DNA from: Nemopilema nomurai
Lineage: Eukaryota; Cnidaria; Scyphozoa; Rhizostomeae; Rhizostomatidae
Assembly: GCA_003864495.1 (NCBI GenBank)
Contig: ML133383.1
Coordinates: forward strand, 5,006,880 to 5,070,879
Direction of reading: 5' to 3'
Length of the DNA: 64,000 bases
Positions within the stretch are counted from its first letter, which is position 1. Each line of letters starts with the position of its first letter. The position numbers and the translations under genes are program-made. Positions 22,781-34,700 of this stretch are shown here, piece by piece. The notes under the pieces were generated by a model. That model ran no database searches and was not told the origin of the DNA. It saw nothing but the letters and a program-made list of their open reading frames with translations.

Positions 22781-25700
22781 ATGATGGAGTCAAAGTACGA
22801 ATGGCCATGGCAGTATTCGTTTCCACCATTTTTCACGTAAGCTTGAAATACTTCATTATCAATGTTGGGTCCCTGGCACTTGAGAAGTTCCTTGGCTTAA
22901 AGCAAACACTTTAGTTACAAGGATATCCAAATGTGCCTAAGCTAAACTAAATCATAGTTTTAAAATGGCAGTCAGAATTATGAATTTTGCAGATTATAAA
23001 GCCGATTCGAAACCTTTGTTTTCCAAACAAAGCCTTCTAAACTTCGAAGATCTGTATAGACAAAAAGTAGCAAAACTCGTGTACGATATATTATCAACAA
23101 TAATATAACCCAACTATATGCGACCTAGCTCGTCAAGCCACTACAAATCAATTCTCTCTTCTCCTGGTGAAAACAGAATGCCGAAAGAAATTTATTACCT
23201 TTAACGGCATCAAATATGGAATCAAATCCCATTAGAAATTCGCTACATGACAAACTAGAAACTGTTTAATATATTTCTCTATAAATGGTACTGGAATACT
23301 ATTAGAAAACACTTTGTTATAACTTAAAAATTCTTTCCTCTTCCCTAATAAATTTACCAATTATTCCCATCATAAAACCACTGTACCCACTGTAAAGAAA
23401 TTAGGCTTAAATTATAGATATGTGGGTCATTCCATAACAAGTCATCCATAGGGCAATTCCATGAAAAAGTAAACCAATAAGTGGAAATTTAAAATTTGTC
23501 CTACCGAAATGCAATTGGTGTCAATTGATAGACAATTTGTGTCATATCTTGAAAAACAATTAATAGCTAAGGCATAGTTCTTGTCTCTCTCCAAAATTTG
23601 ATTACACTGAAGGTTAAATAATTTTTTTAAAAAAAACAAAATGTTTAAGACCTTAACAAGAGTTTGCCACAAAAATGTTCTACTTTTCCCTCTATGTTTG
23701 GTGTCTTTTGATGGTACAATATGACCTCTTTCTTTAACAGAGAAAGATTTTCAACATTCTTTAGTTATGGAACAATTTAATGACAGTTATTGAAAGTATG
23801 TCTAACACCAGCAGCTATTATATTTTTGTATTTTTTGCTATGTATGAAGGCACAGATAAAAATTTTTTGAGACATGACATAATGTTAAAAATGCATTCTA
23901 ACTGCATTCATGCAGCTGGATTGGATGTTCTCTCTCCAGTTTTTACAAAATTGTGGTGTTGGACATACATTTATTTTGTACGTCCAACACCATACGTTCA
24001 ACACTTTATGCCACTTCATACCAATGGAGTTATCTTGAATTTGTCTCTCAATCAACTGTATCAGCAAATGGTCTAATACTGAGATTGAGTCTAGAAATTG
24101 GCAATGAAAGCCAAACCATTAAGGAGATGCACATTTGTTTGTTCTCATTGCTAAGTTGTTGATAATGCCTCTAACAAACAAAGAAAAGTTGACCAGGCGA
24201 CAAGCGAAGGTTAAAGCTGATGAAGAACATTCATGTGTTAAACAATGTGTTAAATTCATGTGTTAAACAATGCAGGGAACAAAAGTAAGACCAAATTCAA
24301 CCAAATAGGCAGGATGTAGATCTAAATAAAACTGAGTCACCATATCGCTCTGTTCAGGCGATGGGGAAAGCAATGACTAAAGTGAGAACTTCTCTTCCAA
24401 AATCACCAAGGAAAAGGAAGGCAGTTGCAGCAGCCCTAGCAAAAGAAATTGACATCAATGTTGTTAAACCAAAAAAAGAGCAGCACAAATTGGTTTAAAT
24501 GAAGATACCAAAAGCAAGATTATTGACTTCTACCTAAGGGATGATATAAGTTTGCAAGCACCAGGGAGAAAAGATTGGTGTAATTATCAGGAGTAAAGAT
24601 GCAAATGGGAAGAAACTGAAGATACACATGCAATGCAAATACATGCTTATGTCCCTTGCAGAGGCCCACCAGCTGTATTTAGAGGAGAATCCCCAGTCTG
24701 CTGTTGGGAGAAGCAAGTTTTTGTGAGCTCAGACCAAAACACATTAAGCTTTTTGATAAAATACCCCATAATGTCTGTGTTTGCATGTACCACAAAAATG
24801 TAAGGTTGCTTTTGAATGCTCTTGGGAACTGCACAGAGTTACCTAGCAGCCTATCACTGTTAACAAATTCCATTGTCTGTGACCCCAGCTCTAAAGAGTG
24901 CATGTCACTTAAATGCAACATCTGCAAAAGTAAGATCTCTTCTTTTGAGCCAGTTGGAGATGATGGAAAGTCATAGGTGACATATTTTCAGGGGCAAAGG
25001 AGTGATAACAATTTTGCAAAGGTTGAAGTGAGAAGTAATGCTGAAGACACATTCAGTGAGATAAAAAGTCATTCAGTGAGATAAAAAGTCATTCAGTGAG
25101 ATAAAAAGTCATTCAGTGAGATAAAAAGTCATTCAGTGAGATAAAAAGTCATTCAGTGAGATAAAAAGTCATTCAGTGAGATAAAAAGTCATTCAGTGAG
25201 ATAAAAAGTCATTCAGTGAGATAAAAAGTCAACTCAAGCCATTCCTCATCCATGTCTATGTAAAAAGAAAGCCGGCCGCATTCATGGAAAATATTACACA
25301 TAATGTGGATGGCCAAACAATTGCCTTACAAGTACTAGATTTTTCTGAAAACGCAACACTGACATGTCAAAATGAAATTCAGCCTGCGCATTGGCAGCAT
25401 TCCCCAGTTACATTATTCACAGCACATGCTTGGATAAATAGAGAAAAACGAGAAAGCATCATCATTATTTCAGATGACTTGGAACATACTAAACTGGCTA
25501 TTTATGCATTCATGTCTACAATACTTTCGATGCTCAGAGAGAAATACCCTGATTTCAACCAAATCAACATTTTCTCAGATGGTCCTAGTAGCCAATTTAA
25601 GCAAAGATTTCTTTTTTCAAATCTTCATCTTTGGGAAAAAATGGTTCAGCTGTGAGATTGAGAGGCGTTTTTTTGCCTCATCGCATGGCAAAGGTATTAT

Positions 25701-28700
25701 TGATGGATTGGGAGGTACAGTGAAGAGGTCAGTGTGGAGATATATCAGAAGTGGGAAAGGCTTTGCTACAACCCCACAAATGTTTTATGAGAAATCCTAG
25801 CATCAAAATTATGTTTTTTGCAAAAAGCCAAGTTGCTAAAAGTCAAGATAAATTACAATTGCACTGGAGCAAATCAATCCCAATTGCAAATACACAACAA
25901 CTGCATTTTGTAATGCCAAATGGACCATGTCACTTGTTGGTAGCTGATACATCTGACTCTGGAACATTTTGCAAAGTGAAAATTCTGAAGGGGGAGATTG
26001 ATGAAAGTAATGAAAGCAATGGTGATGAGGAAACAACCACAGAAGTTGATTTTAATGAAAATGGAGACAGTTCTTTAGTTGTTTCAGAAAAACCACCCAG
26101 AGAAGCTTGAGCTCAACATAGGGGATTGGATTGTTGTGACGTATCAAGGAGAACTTTTTCCTGTAGAAATTACTGAGTTTGGTGGCATTGGTTAAACCAA
26201 GGTCAGAGTTGATGTGATGGAGAAAACTGAGAGGTTTTGGAAATGGCCGTCCAAAAGAGATAACATTTTTTACTTCTGTAAGGATGTTGTACGAAAGATT
26301 AAACCACCCATGGTAGCAGGAAATAGGGGACAATTTAAATTTTCATCTTTATAAGGACATCAATGTTATATTACTGTTGTTGTTTTTTTTGGAAAGATGT
26401 TTAATGTTTGCAGATGTTTTAATTCACAAAATCTATGTCCGACACCATAAACTCTTATTAATTAGAAGATACTGCAGCACATTTCAAAATTTTAAGTTTT
26501 ATCTTAAAGCACTTTGCGGTTTAGCCTGTCAAGCTGAAACAAAGATTTTTTATTAATACCTATCACTTCACAAAAATTTGTATTCAAATTCATAGTCATG
26601 AAAATTTTGAGTTGTCTGAGTACGTCCAACACCAGTACCCTTTTGTCCACTAACCCAATAACTGATGGTGATGGCAAAACATAACATATGCATTGTTGAT
26701 AGGGCACTTAGACTTATTCCTTCTGGCATGAAGCCCTAAAATAATGTTGCCATAAAACTGGTGTGCAAAATGTACATTCGACACCATGGAATTGCCCCAT
26801 AATTTCTTAACTCCGTAAGCATGATGTCTTCAGAATGCATTCATTTTAACACACCTTACACATCATTATCAAATATTTGGAAATCCAAAGTTTCACTTTA
26901 ATATCTCAATTCCTTCAAAAGTTAAAGCTGTGTGAAATTTTGGTGTTCCTGCGAAACACAAAGAAAGGGATGTAGTCATCTTTTATATGATCCTCTTAAT
27001 ATAGACATAGAATTATATCTGCTTTAGCTATAACTATGAAAATTGGTATTCTGATTAAAAAAATGATGGAAATTTCAAATAATGGATCCTATCTCTTTAT
27101 ATCTTGATGCTTTGCTGCTTGATTTGATGTATTATGCATAAGTTGTGTTTTCAATCTCATAGGTGTTTTGTCAAACAATTACTTTGTCCTAAAGGTACAT
27201 AAACTAGTACTAGTCACTTAAATGCATTTACATATATTTTGATTGCTGGTGCCTGGCTATGTTTTCAAATGCAACTAATTTGTCACATCTGTTACACTGT
27301 TTTCTCTTTGCTTTATATACTCATGCTGGCAGAGTCTCCTTCTCAGACACTTCTTTTACTGGCATGATAGGATAGTCTGTTTCTTCCAACAGTTGCATTA
27401 GAGATTAGTTTTATACATTTCTTGAATTCATTTTTCTGTGCCACTTGGGTCATTCAATTCCGAAGCACCAAGAAATCTGGAAATTCTCATGGGCACCATC
27501 TCAGACCTAGTTGAATTGACTTGTATCACATGAACTGTTCCCTTAGAGAAAAACAATGCTGAAAATCCCATTTTCGTTTAACCAACTAGTTCAAAACTTA
27601 TCAAGCTTTGAGAATTAAGAAAATAAAGGTTTATTTTTATTCTAGACTCGGAGTTAGGCCACATCTTAGAGGACACTTTTAATAATTTTGGAATTTTCCT
27701 TAGGTTTTGAGGCTCTTAAAAGGAGTATAGAAAGATGAAGAGGAAGATGAAATTCAAAATCACTCATTTTGAAAGATTGGTATCGGACTTTTTTCTTCAG
27801 AAAGTTTCAAGGGTTGTTCAATATCAGAAGTGTCTCAAATAACACCTTTTTACCCTTGGTAATTAGAAATTGATTGTAACATTGACCATAAGCGTACGAG
27901 CGTATGGGCGATTAGTCCAAGATAGTGCCTCCGTACTCTGGCAAAAATCATAGGGCCGCTGACTACGGACCCAAGGGTCCGTGGTTCGAGTCCCTGGCAT
28001 GACCAAACTTGCACACTGTGTTCCAGGGGTACAAAAAACTACTTAGAGACCGATTAAAGACATCAAACTGATGTCTTCTACTGTTTTTGAATTATTGAGT
28101 GTCAAATTTAGTGAAATGTGCTTGACATCAGCAGAACTTCAAAGCTTCATAACTTTTGAACCGTTTGTTCAATGAAACTGGGATTTTCAGCATTGTTTTT
28201 TCTTAGGAAACAGTTTATGTGGTTCAAGTCAATTCAACTGAATCTGAGATGGTGCCCATGGGAGTTTCCAGATTTCTTGTTGCTCTGCAATGGCCCACTA
28301 TTCTTTCTGCAGCCCACCTTTGTAGTGGATTTTCATGCTACTCTTTTTTTAAATTCACCACTACATTTCTGGCATACAAATAAGTTGATTAATTGTGTTT
28401 CCTTTGATTCTATTTTGTGGGTTGTATGCGCAACAATTGTTCTAATTACCTTATTGCTATCTTTCTACAAACACATGCATTTTCACATCTGACTACTTGG
28501 CTTCTCTGGTCAATCCTTTTCGTGTTTTTTGGTACAATTTTTTTTCCTTGCTGTCTTCTGGCTCTTGCATGTTCATCGTCTTTTCTTTACTTTACCTTTC
28601 CAGTCTAAGCGAAGTCATAGAGAGCTGAAGTTCGTTTGGGCTGTCAGTTTGATTCTCAGTTTTGCCTACAACTGACATTTAATTAGGGACACGATGATAA

Positions 28701-31700
28701 AAGATAATTAATTATTTCACAGAAATCAGACATCACGTCCAGCATCAAGCATCAATGAAGCGTCTCCGTGTCCCTTCCAATGTTCAGGGGAAGTGGTTGG
28801 CACAATGTTGGCTTGATAAAAATAATATTGTGCTAAATGTTGTTTCATTTGGCCAGGGGTTTATGAACTTAATTCAAAGATATGGCAGCAAGACGTGTTT
28901 TGCCTGCCTCAAAGTTAAAATTGATTAAAATCGCTGCTGCATTCCTGCTAGCATTGAGTCATACAAGTTTTGGCAGATGTTATCCTAGGGGAACCTTTCG
29001 TGAGTTGTACACACGGTGTCTTGAATTATCAAGAGGGAATTTTATCCTATTTCCAAACTCAAGTTTAGTGGTCAGAAGCCAGCAGTTGCCCTAATTCAAT
29101 GGCCTAAACTGAAGACAAGGGACTTCAAGACCCAACTTTCTTATCATAGTTCAAACGAATCGCCTACACATCAACTGCCAAATGATAACATACTTCGTTC
29201 GATGCTGTTAGGAGATGTGGAGCCAAACCCTAGGCCAATGAAGAATCCCAGCTTAGTCTGTAAAAAAGCAGTGGCAAAGAACCACGGTGGATTTACTTGT
29301 GCAGATTGTGGCCACAAGTGCCACATTGGGAAAAAGTGTGCAAACATCTCAGTATCTCAGTAAAGGAGTACATGGAATACAATAAGAACTGAACTTTCAA
29401 TTGGTTTTGTCCAATCTTTTGCAACTTGCAACATCTCAATCACAGACCAGATAAATTGCGTGCATAACAAAAAGGCTGCAAAATCAGCTTCATGCAGAGA
29501 ATTTAGTGTTGCACTTGCTCAAAAGACGTTTTTCTTTATTTCACTAAAACTGTAAAAGCCTCGCGGTGAAATCTCCTGTGGTCTACCCCAAAAAGGATTG
29601 CATCCCTGCCTATCAGAAAAGTTTAGTCGTATATGAATTTCCTTGCCGGTGTGGAGCTCGGTATTTCAACTCAACCCACTGTCTCCCTTTGTTTTTCAAC
29701 TCAACTACGTCACGAGATAAGCAATGAATCTCTTCCGCCCAATTCTAACCAATCAGAGCACTGAATTTCATGAATATATTAACACCAAATTGGCTGAAAC
29801 AATTGAGAAATAAGCAAAAAGTTTTCTGCTTCCAACCTCGGAGCAGGCTGAAAATTTATCTCGTTTTGGGGCTTCATAGATGGCTTCACGTTGAGGAAAA
29901 CAGGGAAGTATGGCCAATGCAAACGACCTAGCTAACGAAAGCTCCAAGACCTTGGACTAGTTATTGGATCAGGTTTTTATATTTTACGAACAATAATAAA
30001 GGTATTGACATTATTATGGCTTTTTTCAACTCAACCTCCGATGTAAACTTCTTATGTGACAGCTTCACTGAATGAGTGATTCGGCCTAAAATAACCTCCC
30101 CTTAAGTCAAAAGTCAACTATTTCTAACCATTAATATGACAATATATATGTTCGTATTTGGAATTTTCTTATGCCACCTCTAATTTCCAAACCCTTGTAT
30201 CTGTAAAAGGACGCTATGCTTTAAATGTTTCACGATTCAACAACCATTGGAAATTAAAAGCGGTTGGGTTTTGTATCAAACATACTTTCTAATGTCTCAG
30301 GTGCCAGTCACATACCATGCTGCGTCCTGTTGTATTAGTTGGCACTTTACTAATGTGTCTGTCAGCGCGTATTGTGGGGCACAAACTGTCTTGCTAAATT
30401 TGCTTCTGTTTATATTATTAGCGTTTGTTGATGATTTCAGTGCTACTTATTCGGGGCAAAGGCGGATTGGCCTAGCCCACCAGTTGGTTCACAAGCATCA
30501 ACTTCTCCGTTGTAAGAAAGCCCCAACAAACGTAACACATTTCGCTATTGTAAGCCTACTGTTTGGCAGCCTGGGTTTGACAAATTCACTATGATTCCAG
30601 CACAAGTTATTCAAAACCTTTCACCCCAGCTGGCTTTCCTGGCTCTTTTCTATGCCACGCCCTACCACGCCTTTTGGCGAAAGTGAATACCCTATAAAAA
30701 GATTCACGCTACGCCACTGCCATGGACCATATTTACAAACCCCTCCTTACTAACTGAAGCTGGAGTGACGCATATGGGATTAGTGATCATTCAGGAATTT
30801 ATAATTGTAGGTCATCTAATGGAATGGCAAAACAAAGACCAGAGTACCGCCAAGTTGAATTTAGGGTCCTTAATACCCTTGATGAGACCAGATTCATGTG
30901 TGACGAAAATGCAGCACCTTGGCATTTACTGGAGCTATTTGATGCGATTGAAAATTTCGACTATGTATCAGTTATTGTCTCAAATCCTGGATGAGCATGT
31001 CCCCTTGAGACGTGTAAAAAAGTGTGTATGAAGAGAATCCAATCTTTGGATTTCTGATTTTGTTCTAGAGCTTATTCGACAAAAATCATATGCTCTAAAG
31101 TGTTTCCTCAGGAATAGGTGTGAATTAACATAGATTCTCTAGAGATCACGAAACAGGGCAACAGAGGAAATCAATGCGTCCAAGAAAGATATTTTTCATC
31201 AGCAGTAAAAGAAGACGAAGACAACCTGTCATAGGCAACAGGAATTCTTGCGAAGAATCATAGAAAGTTCGGAAAAATAACCGACCCGAGCGAGGCTCGA
31301 ACTTACGACCCCTGACTTTGTACAATTACCCCACAGACATGCTGCCGATGACACTTTCTCTTCCTCAATCCTACCCAGTGTTGGGACTGCGATGTCCCTC
31401 GTGGTGTGGGCAGTCCTCTCTCATTCAGCAGGTCATCTGCACATTGCGATAGAGCTGTGATGGCTCCCCTGTGCAATCGGTAAAAGAGAGGGGCAGTGCG
31501 GATAAATGGCTTGGTCTCGAGTGCTAGCTTGAAAGCATGACCCGATAGCTCAACGGTAGAGCACTTGGCGTACAAATTCAGGGGTCGTGAGTCCGAGTCT
31601 CGCCCTGGTCGGTTATTTTTCCGCACTCTCCATGATTCTACAAAGACAACCCAAAGAAACTGTGGAAAACGCTAAGCTAAGGTACTACCATCTAAAAATG

Positions 31701-34700
31701 CTAAGCTCCCTGATAAAGTTGTATTTGCAGATAGACACTACTCATCCAAACTTGAAATTGCAAATTGCTCTAATGATTATTCTGGCACTGCTGCAAGCAA
31801 ATCAACACATCTACAATACCTAATCTCGATCAGAGTGATGAGCTAACAGCTAGAATCTTGTCACTGCCAGTGATACCTGTTGATATGTTAGTAAAAGTAA
31901 TCTTGAAGCTCCGATGTTCAAAAGGGACCAATGATTTCGAAGCTTCGATGCCTCGATAAGATCCCAATGAAAATAGTGAAGAAAACCTTAACATACCTGA
32001 TAAATTACCCTTTTCAGTCTAGTGTATTTCCGGAAATATGGAAAAATGCTATAATGGTTCCAGTCTACAAGTCAAGGGAGATCTTATATGTTGAAGATTT
32101 TCGCACGAATACTCAACCGTCTCAGTAAAATCATACAGAGACTTGTATGCAACTATGTATATTCATTTTTAATGCAAGAAAAGCTGATCCACTTGTTACA
32201 ATCTGGGCTTCGTCATTGACATTAAACGGCTAAAGCACTGATTCACTTATCCTTTCATTAAAATAGCTAGACCCTGACTACATGATGCTCAAATGGCTCA
32301 CATAGTATCTTTACTTACAGATAGCAGGTAGTGGACTTTAAAAGCGTTCTCTCCAACTCTGCCAAAGTAACTATGCGACAGGGCTTCATACTAGGGTCGT
32401 TGCTCTTTCTCTTGTATGTGAATGATTTACCTGAACAAGTGCTTTGCGGCACAAAACTTCACAATGTCTAGAAAAAGCGGAACTAGTTTTTGCATACTTA
32501 AAGTACTTTTTCGTCCGACACTCTTCAGAGTATACAAATTTCGGCAAATAACCAATCACGCGCTCTGCTTATCACCCTCTAGTGTTTTCGATCCGCAACT
32601 GGCTATTTATTCTTTCAGCTTTTGGTTATTTTCCGACGTTTGTGTTTGAAGAATCTAGCACCAACTGTGTCATTATTCATTTCTAATAATAAAGCAATAT
32701 CCTATTTTATTCTACACGCCACTTCAGCATGTCAACATATCTTGCATCAAATATATAATTAGGCTCTTTTATAATTCCATGTTGCTATCCTCAACAAGAG
32801 CTTTTTGAAAAGTTGAGTTATTTCCTTCACTTTGTTCTCAACCCTCCGTTTTGCTCTTTTTTTAATTCCTTGGTCCTACCTATTTCCTGCGCTAAAGGCA
32901 TGCATGTCTGAACTTTTGTTTTCACAAAATTATCACTTTGTGTTAACACATGTAGATTATTCTGCTGCTAGAGGTGAGAAAATATTGTGAATGAAGAATA
33001 TTTATGCTTTTGAAATTTCAGGATTTACCTACAAAGTAAATGTATTTGACCCTCGGTGAAAACTAAGGGGATGGGATGGGAATAATGGGGGCGCTTGCTT
33101 AAAGCCAGAAAGAAGATGTTTTATTGGTGCACTGGCTCTTGTCATTGATATGGTTTTAATGCAGCAAGTGCCCTTTCCAAAAGTGGTAAACACCAAGACT
33201 TCTTACTTATTTATCTTTACTTATTAATAAGAAAAGTGCTAAAGCACCCTTGTTTACATTGTGCTGCACCCCTTTAAGACCTAACATTACACATTATATT
33301 CTCTTTGTCACTGTTAGTAATGATGTAAAATCTACTTATGTCAAGAAGATGGCAACGTTTTCTGTAATTTGAAGTCACTTTTGATTAGACTAACATTTTA
33401 AACACCTTAGGATCCAGCCCAACACAGACACTCGCACAAAACAGTTGGAAGATTGGTGTTCTCTGTTCCTTCATTACTGTAAATACCATTCTATCTACAA
33501 ACTGGACATTGCTGAAGCCCAAAGCAGCTCTCTCTTCTGGAACAAAACAATAAACAGTATCCAACTATTTCCATGTACCATGGAGTCATATTTTATTTTT
33601 TCATTTTTTTAATATAACAGAATCTTAGTTACTGTTTGAGCAAGGGTAAAATTATGCAATTGAGCTTCTATTTTTAATTTAATTTGTTGTTATGAATGAT
33701 TGACTACAGTTAGAGTCTATGTATTTTCCAAGTCACTGCCTCAAGTTATAGTACCCAAGTTCTGTGTTAAAAGGGATTCGAAACAAGCCTACATGAAGTT
33801 AAGGAAATGATAGAAAGCATGAAAGTGTATGTCTAAACTTGTCAGTTGTTCTGAATCGCATATGCACTTATAGATAAGTCTGGAAAAGGTGTCTACTTTG
33901 TTTCAATGGGTTGTTCTGAAACACTCTTTAACTTGTTCAAGGACGGCTCCAAGCTGAGAGTATCAATTTGATTTTGAATCGCCTGAAAGACCAAGGTACA
34001 TGCATTTCTTTCCTTACATTTGCTGTGAACTACTTCTGCGAACTGGGCTTTTCTGCTCAAGATATGCATGCCTATTCATTTTTTGTCTGAGGTTTTTATT
34101 TTCTGAGCAATGGTATCCATACTCAAATTAAAAAGGACGTTTTGCAACGCCACTTGAAGACCTCACATTGTATTCTACCTTATCACCTTGACAGAAGTTG
34201 AAGAGGACCTCAAACTTTTTGTTGCGCACATAGTTTTACTTCTTTAGAAATACAGGAAGAATACTTATAAAAAATTAGGCTTATGTTTCAAAGGCCCCTC
34301 CCCCCCCCCCCCCCCCCCCCCCCAAACAAGGAAAGCTCAATTTTTAGAGGAATAATTGACCAATCTGAGCGAGGTGCCTTTCGTTTAGGACATACTTTGA
34401 AGTAGGGGACATATATATTCTAATACCATTATCATGTCTCCCCGCCAAATGTCAACAGTGGATTTTTATTTGAATTTCTTGAGTTATATTTGTGACAAAT
34501 ACTAAACTTAGCTTAGCAGATATGTCAGGGACTGTAGGTATGCTATTTGTCATATCAATTTTTTATTAGGAAACCTTGAATGGGAGGATCCAAAAACAAG
34601 AAGTAGATGTTTTGTTTTCTGGAAAACACTTGATGAATGGGCTGACATCATATATACATGGGTAACTCGCTTCCTAATATACCAGGCAATTTTTTCTGGC

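Larger units (their letters stand above)
23451..26797. mobile_element. DNA transposon with 13-bp inverted ends and CATA duplication
   Basis: Starts GGGCAATTCCATG (23451-23463) and ends with its exact reverse complement (26785-26797). The four bases CATA occur directly outside both ends, as a target-site duplication. Near the right end GTCCGACACCA (26437) and GTCCAACACCA (26624) recur. Near the left, TGGTGTTGGAC (23954) and GTCCAACACCA (23982) form an inverted pair. These look like transposase binding sites. The interior codes for a decayed transposase-like protein on the plus strand. The element sits inside VPS25 intron 1 in the same orientation as that gene. The 4-bp duplication is compatible with Sola-type elements among others; I could not assign a superfamily. 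Confidence 0.8.

Noticed and set aside
27930..28015. A functional tRNA gene
   Set aside because: Only the B box is convincing; the sequence upstream does not fold into a D arm and acceptor stem. It is better explained as a tRNA-derived core of a repetitive element.
31545..31620. A functional tRNA gene
   Set aside because: It has a D-arm- and T-arm-like part, but the acceptor stem has mismatches and no proper anticodon stem forms. It belongs to the inverted ends of a MITE.
31303..31626. 107-codon minus-strand open frame
   Set aside because: It spans the interior and both inverted ends of the tRNA-like MITE and has no protein-like motif.
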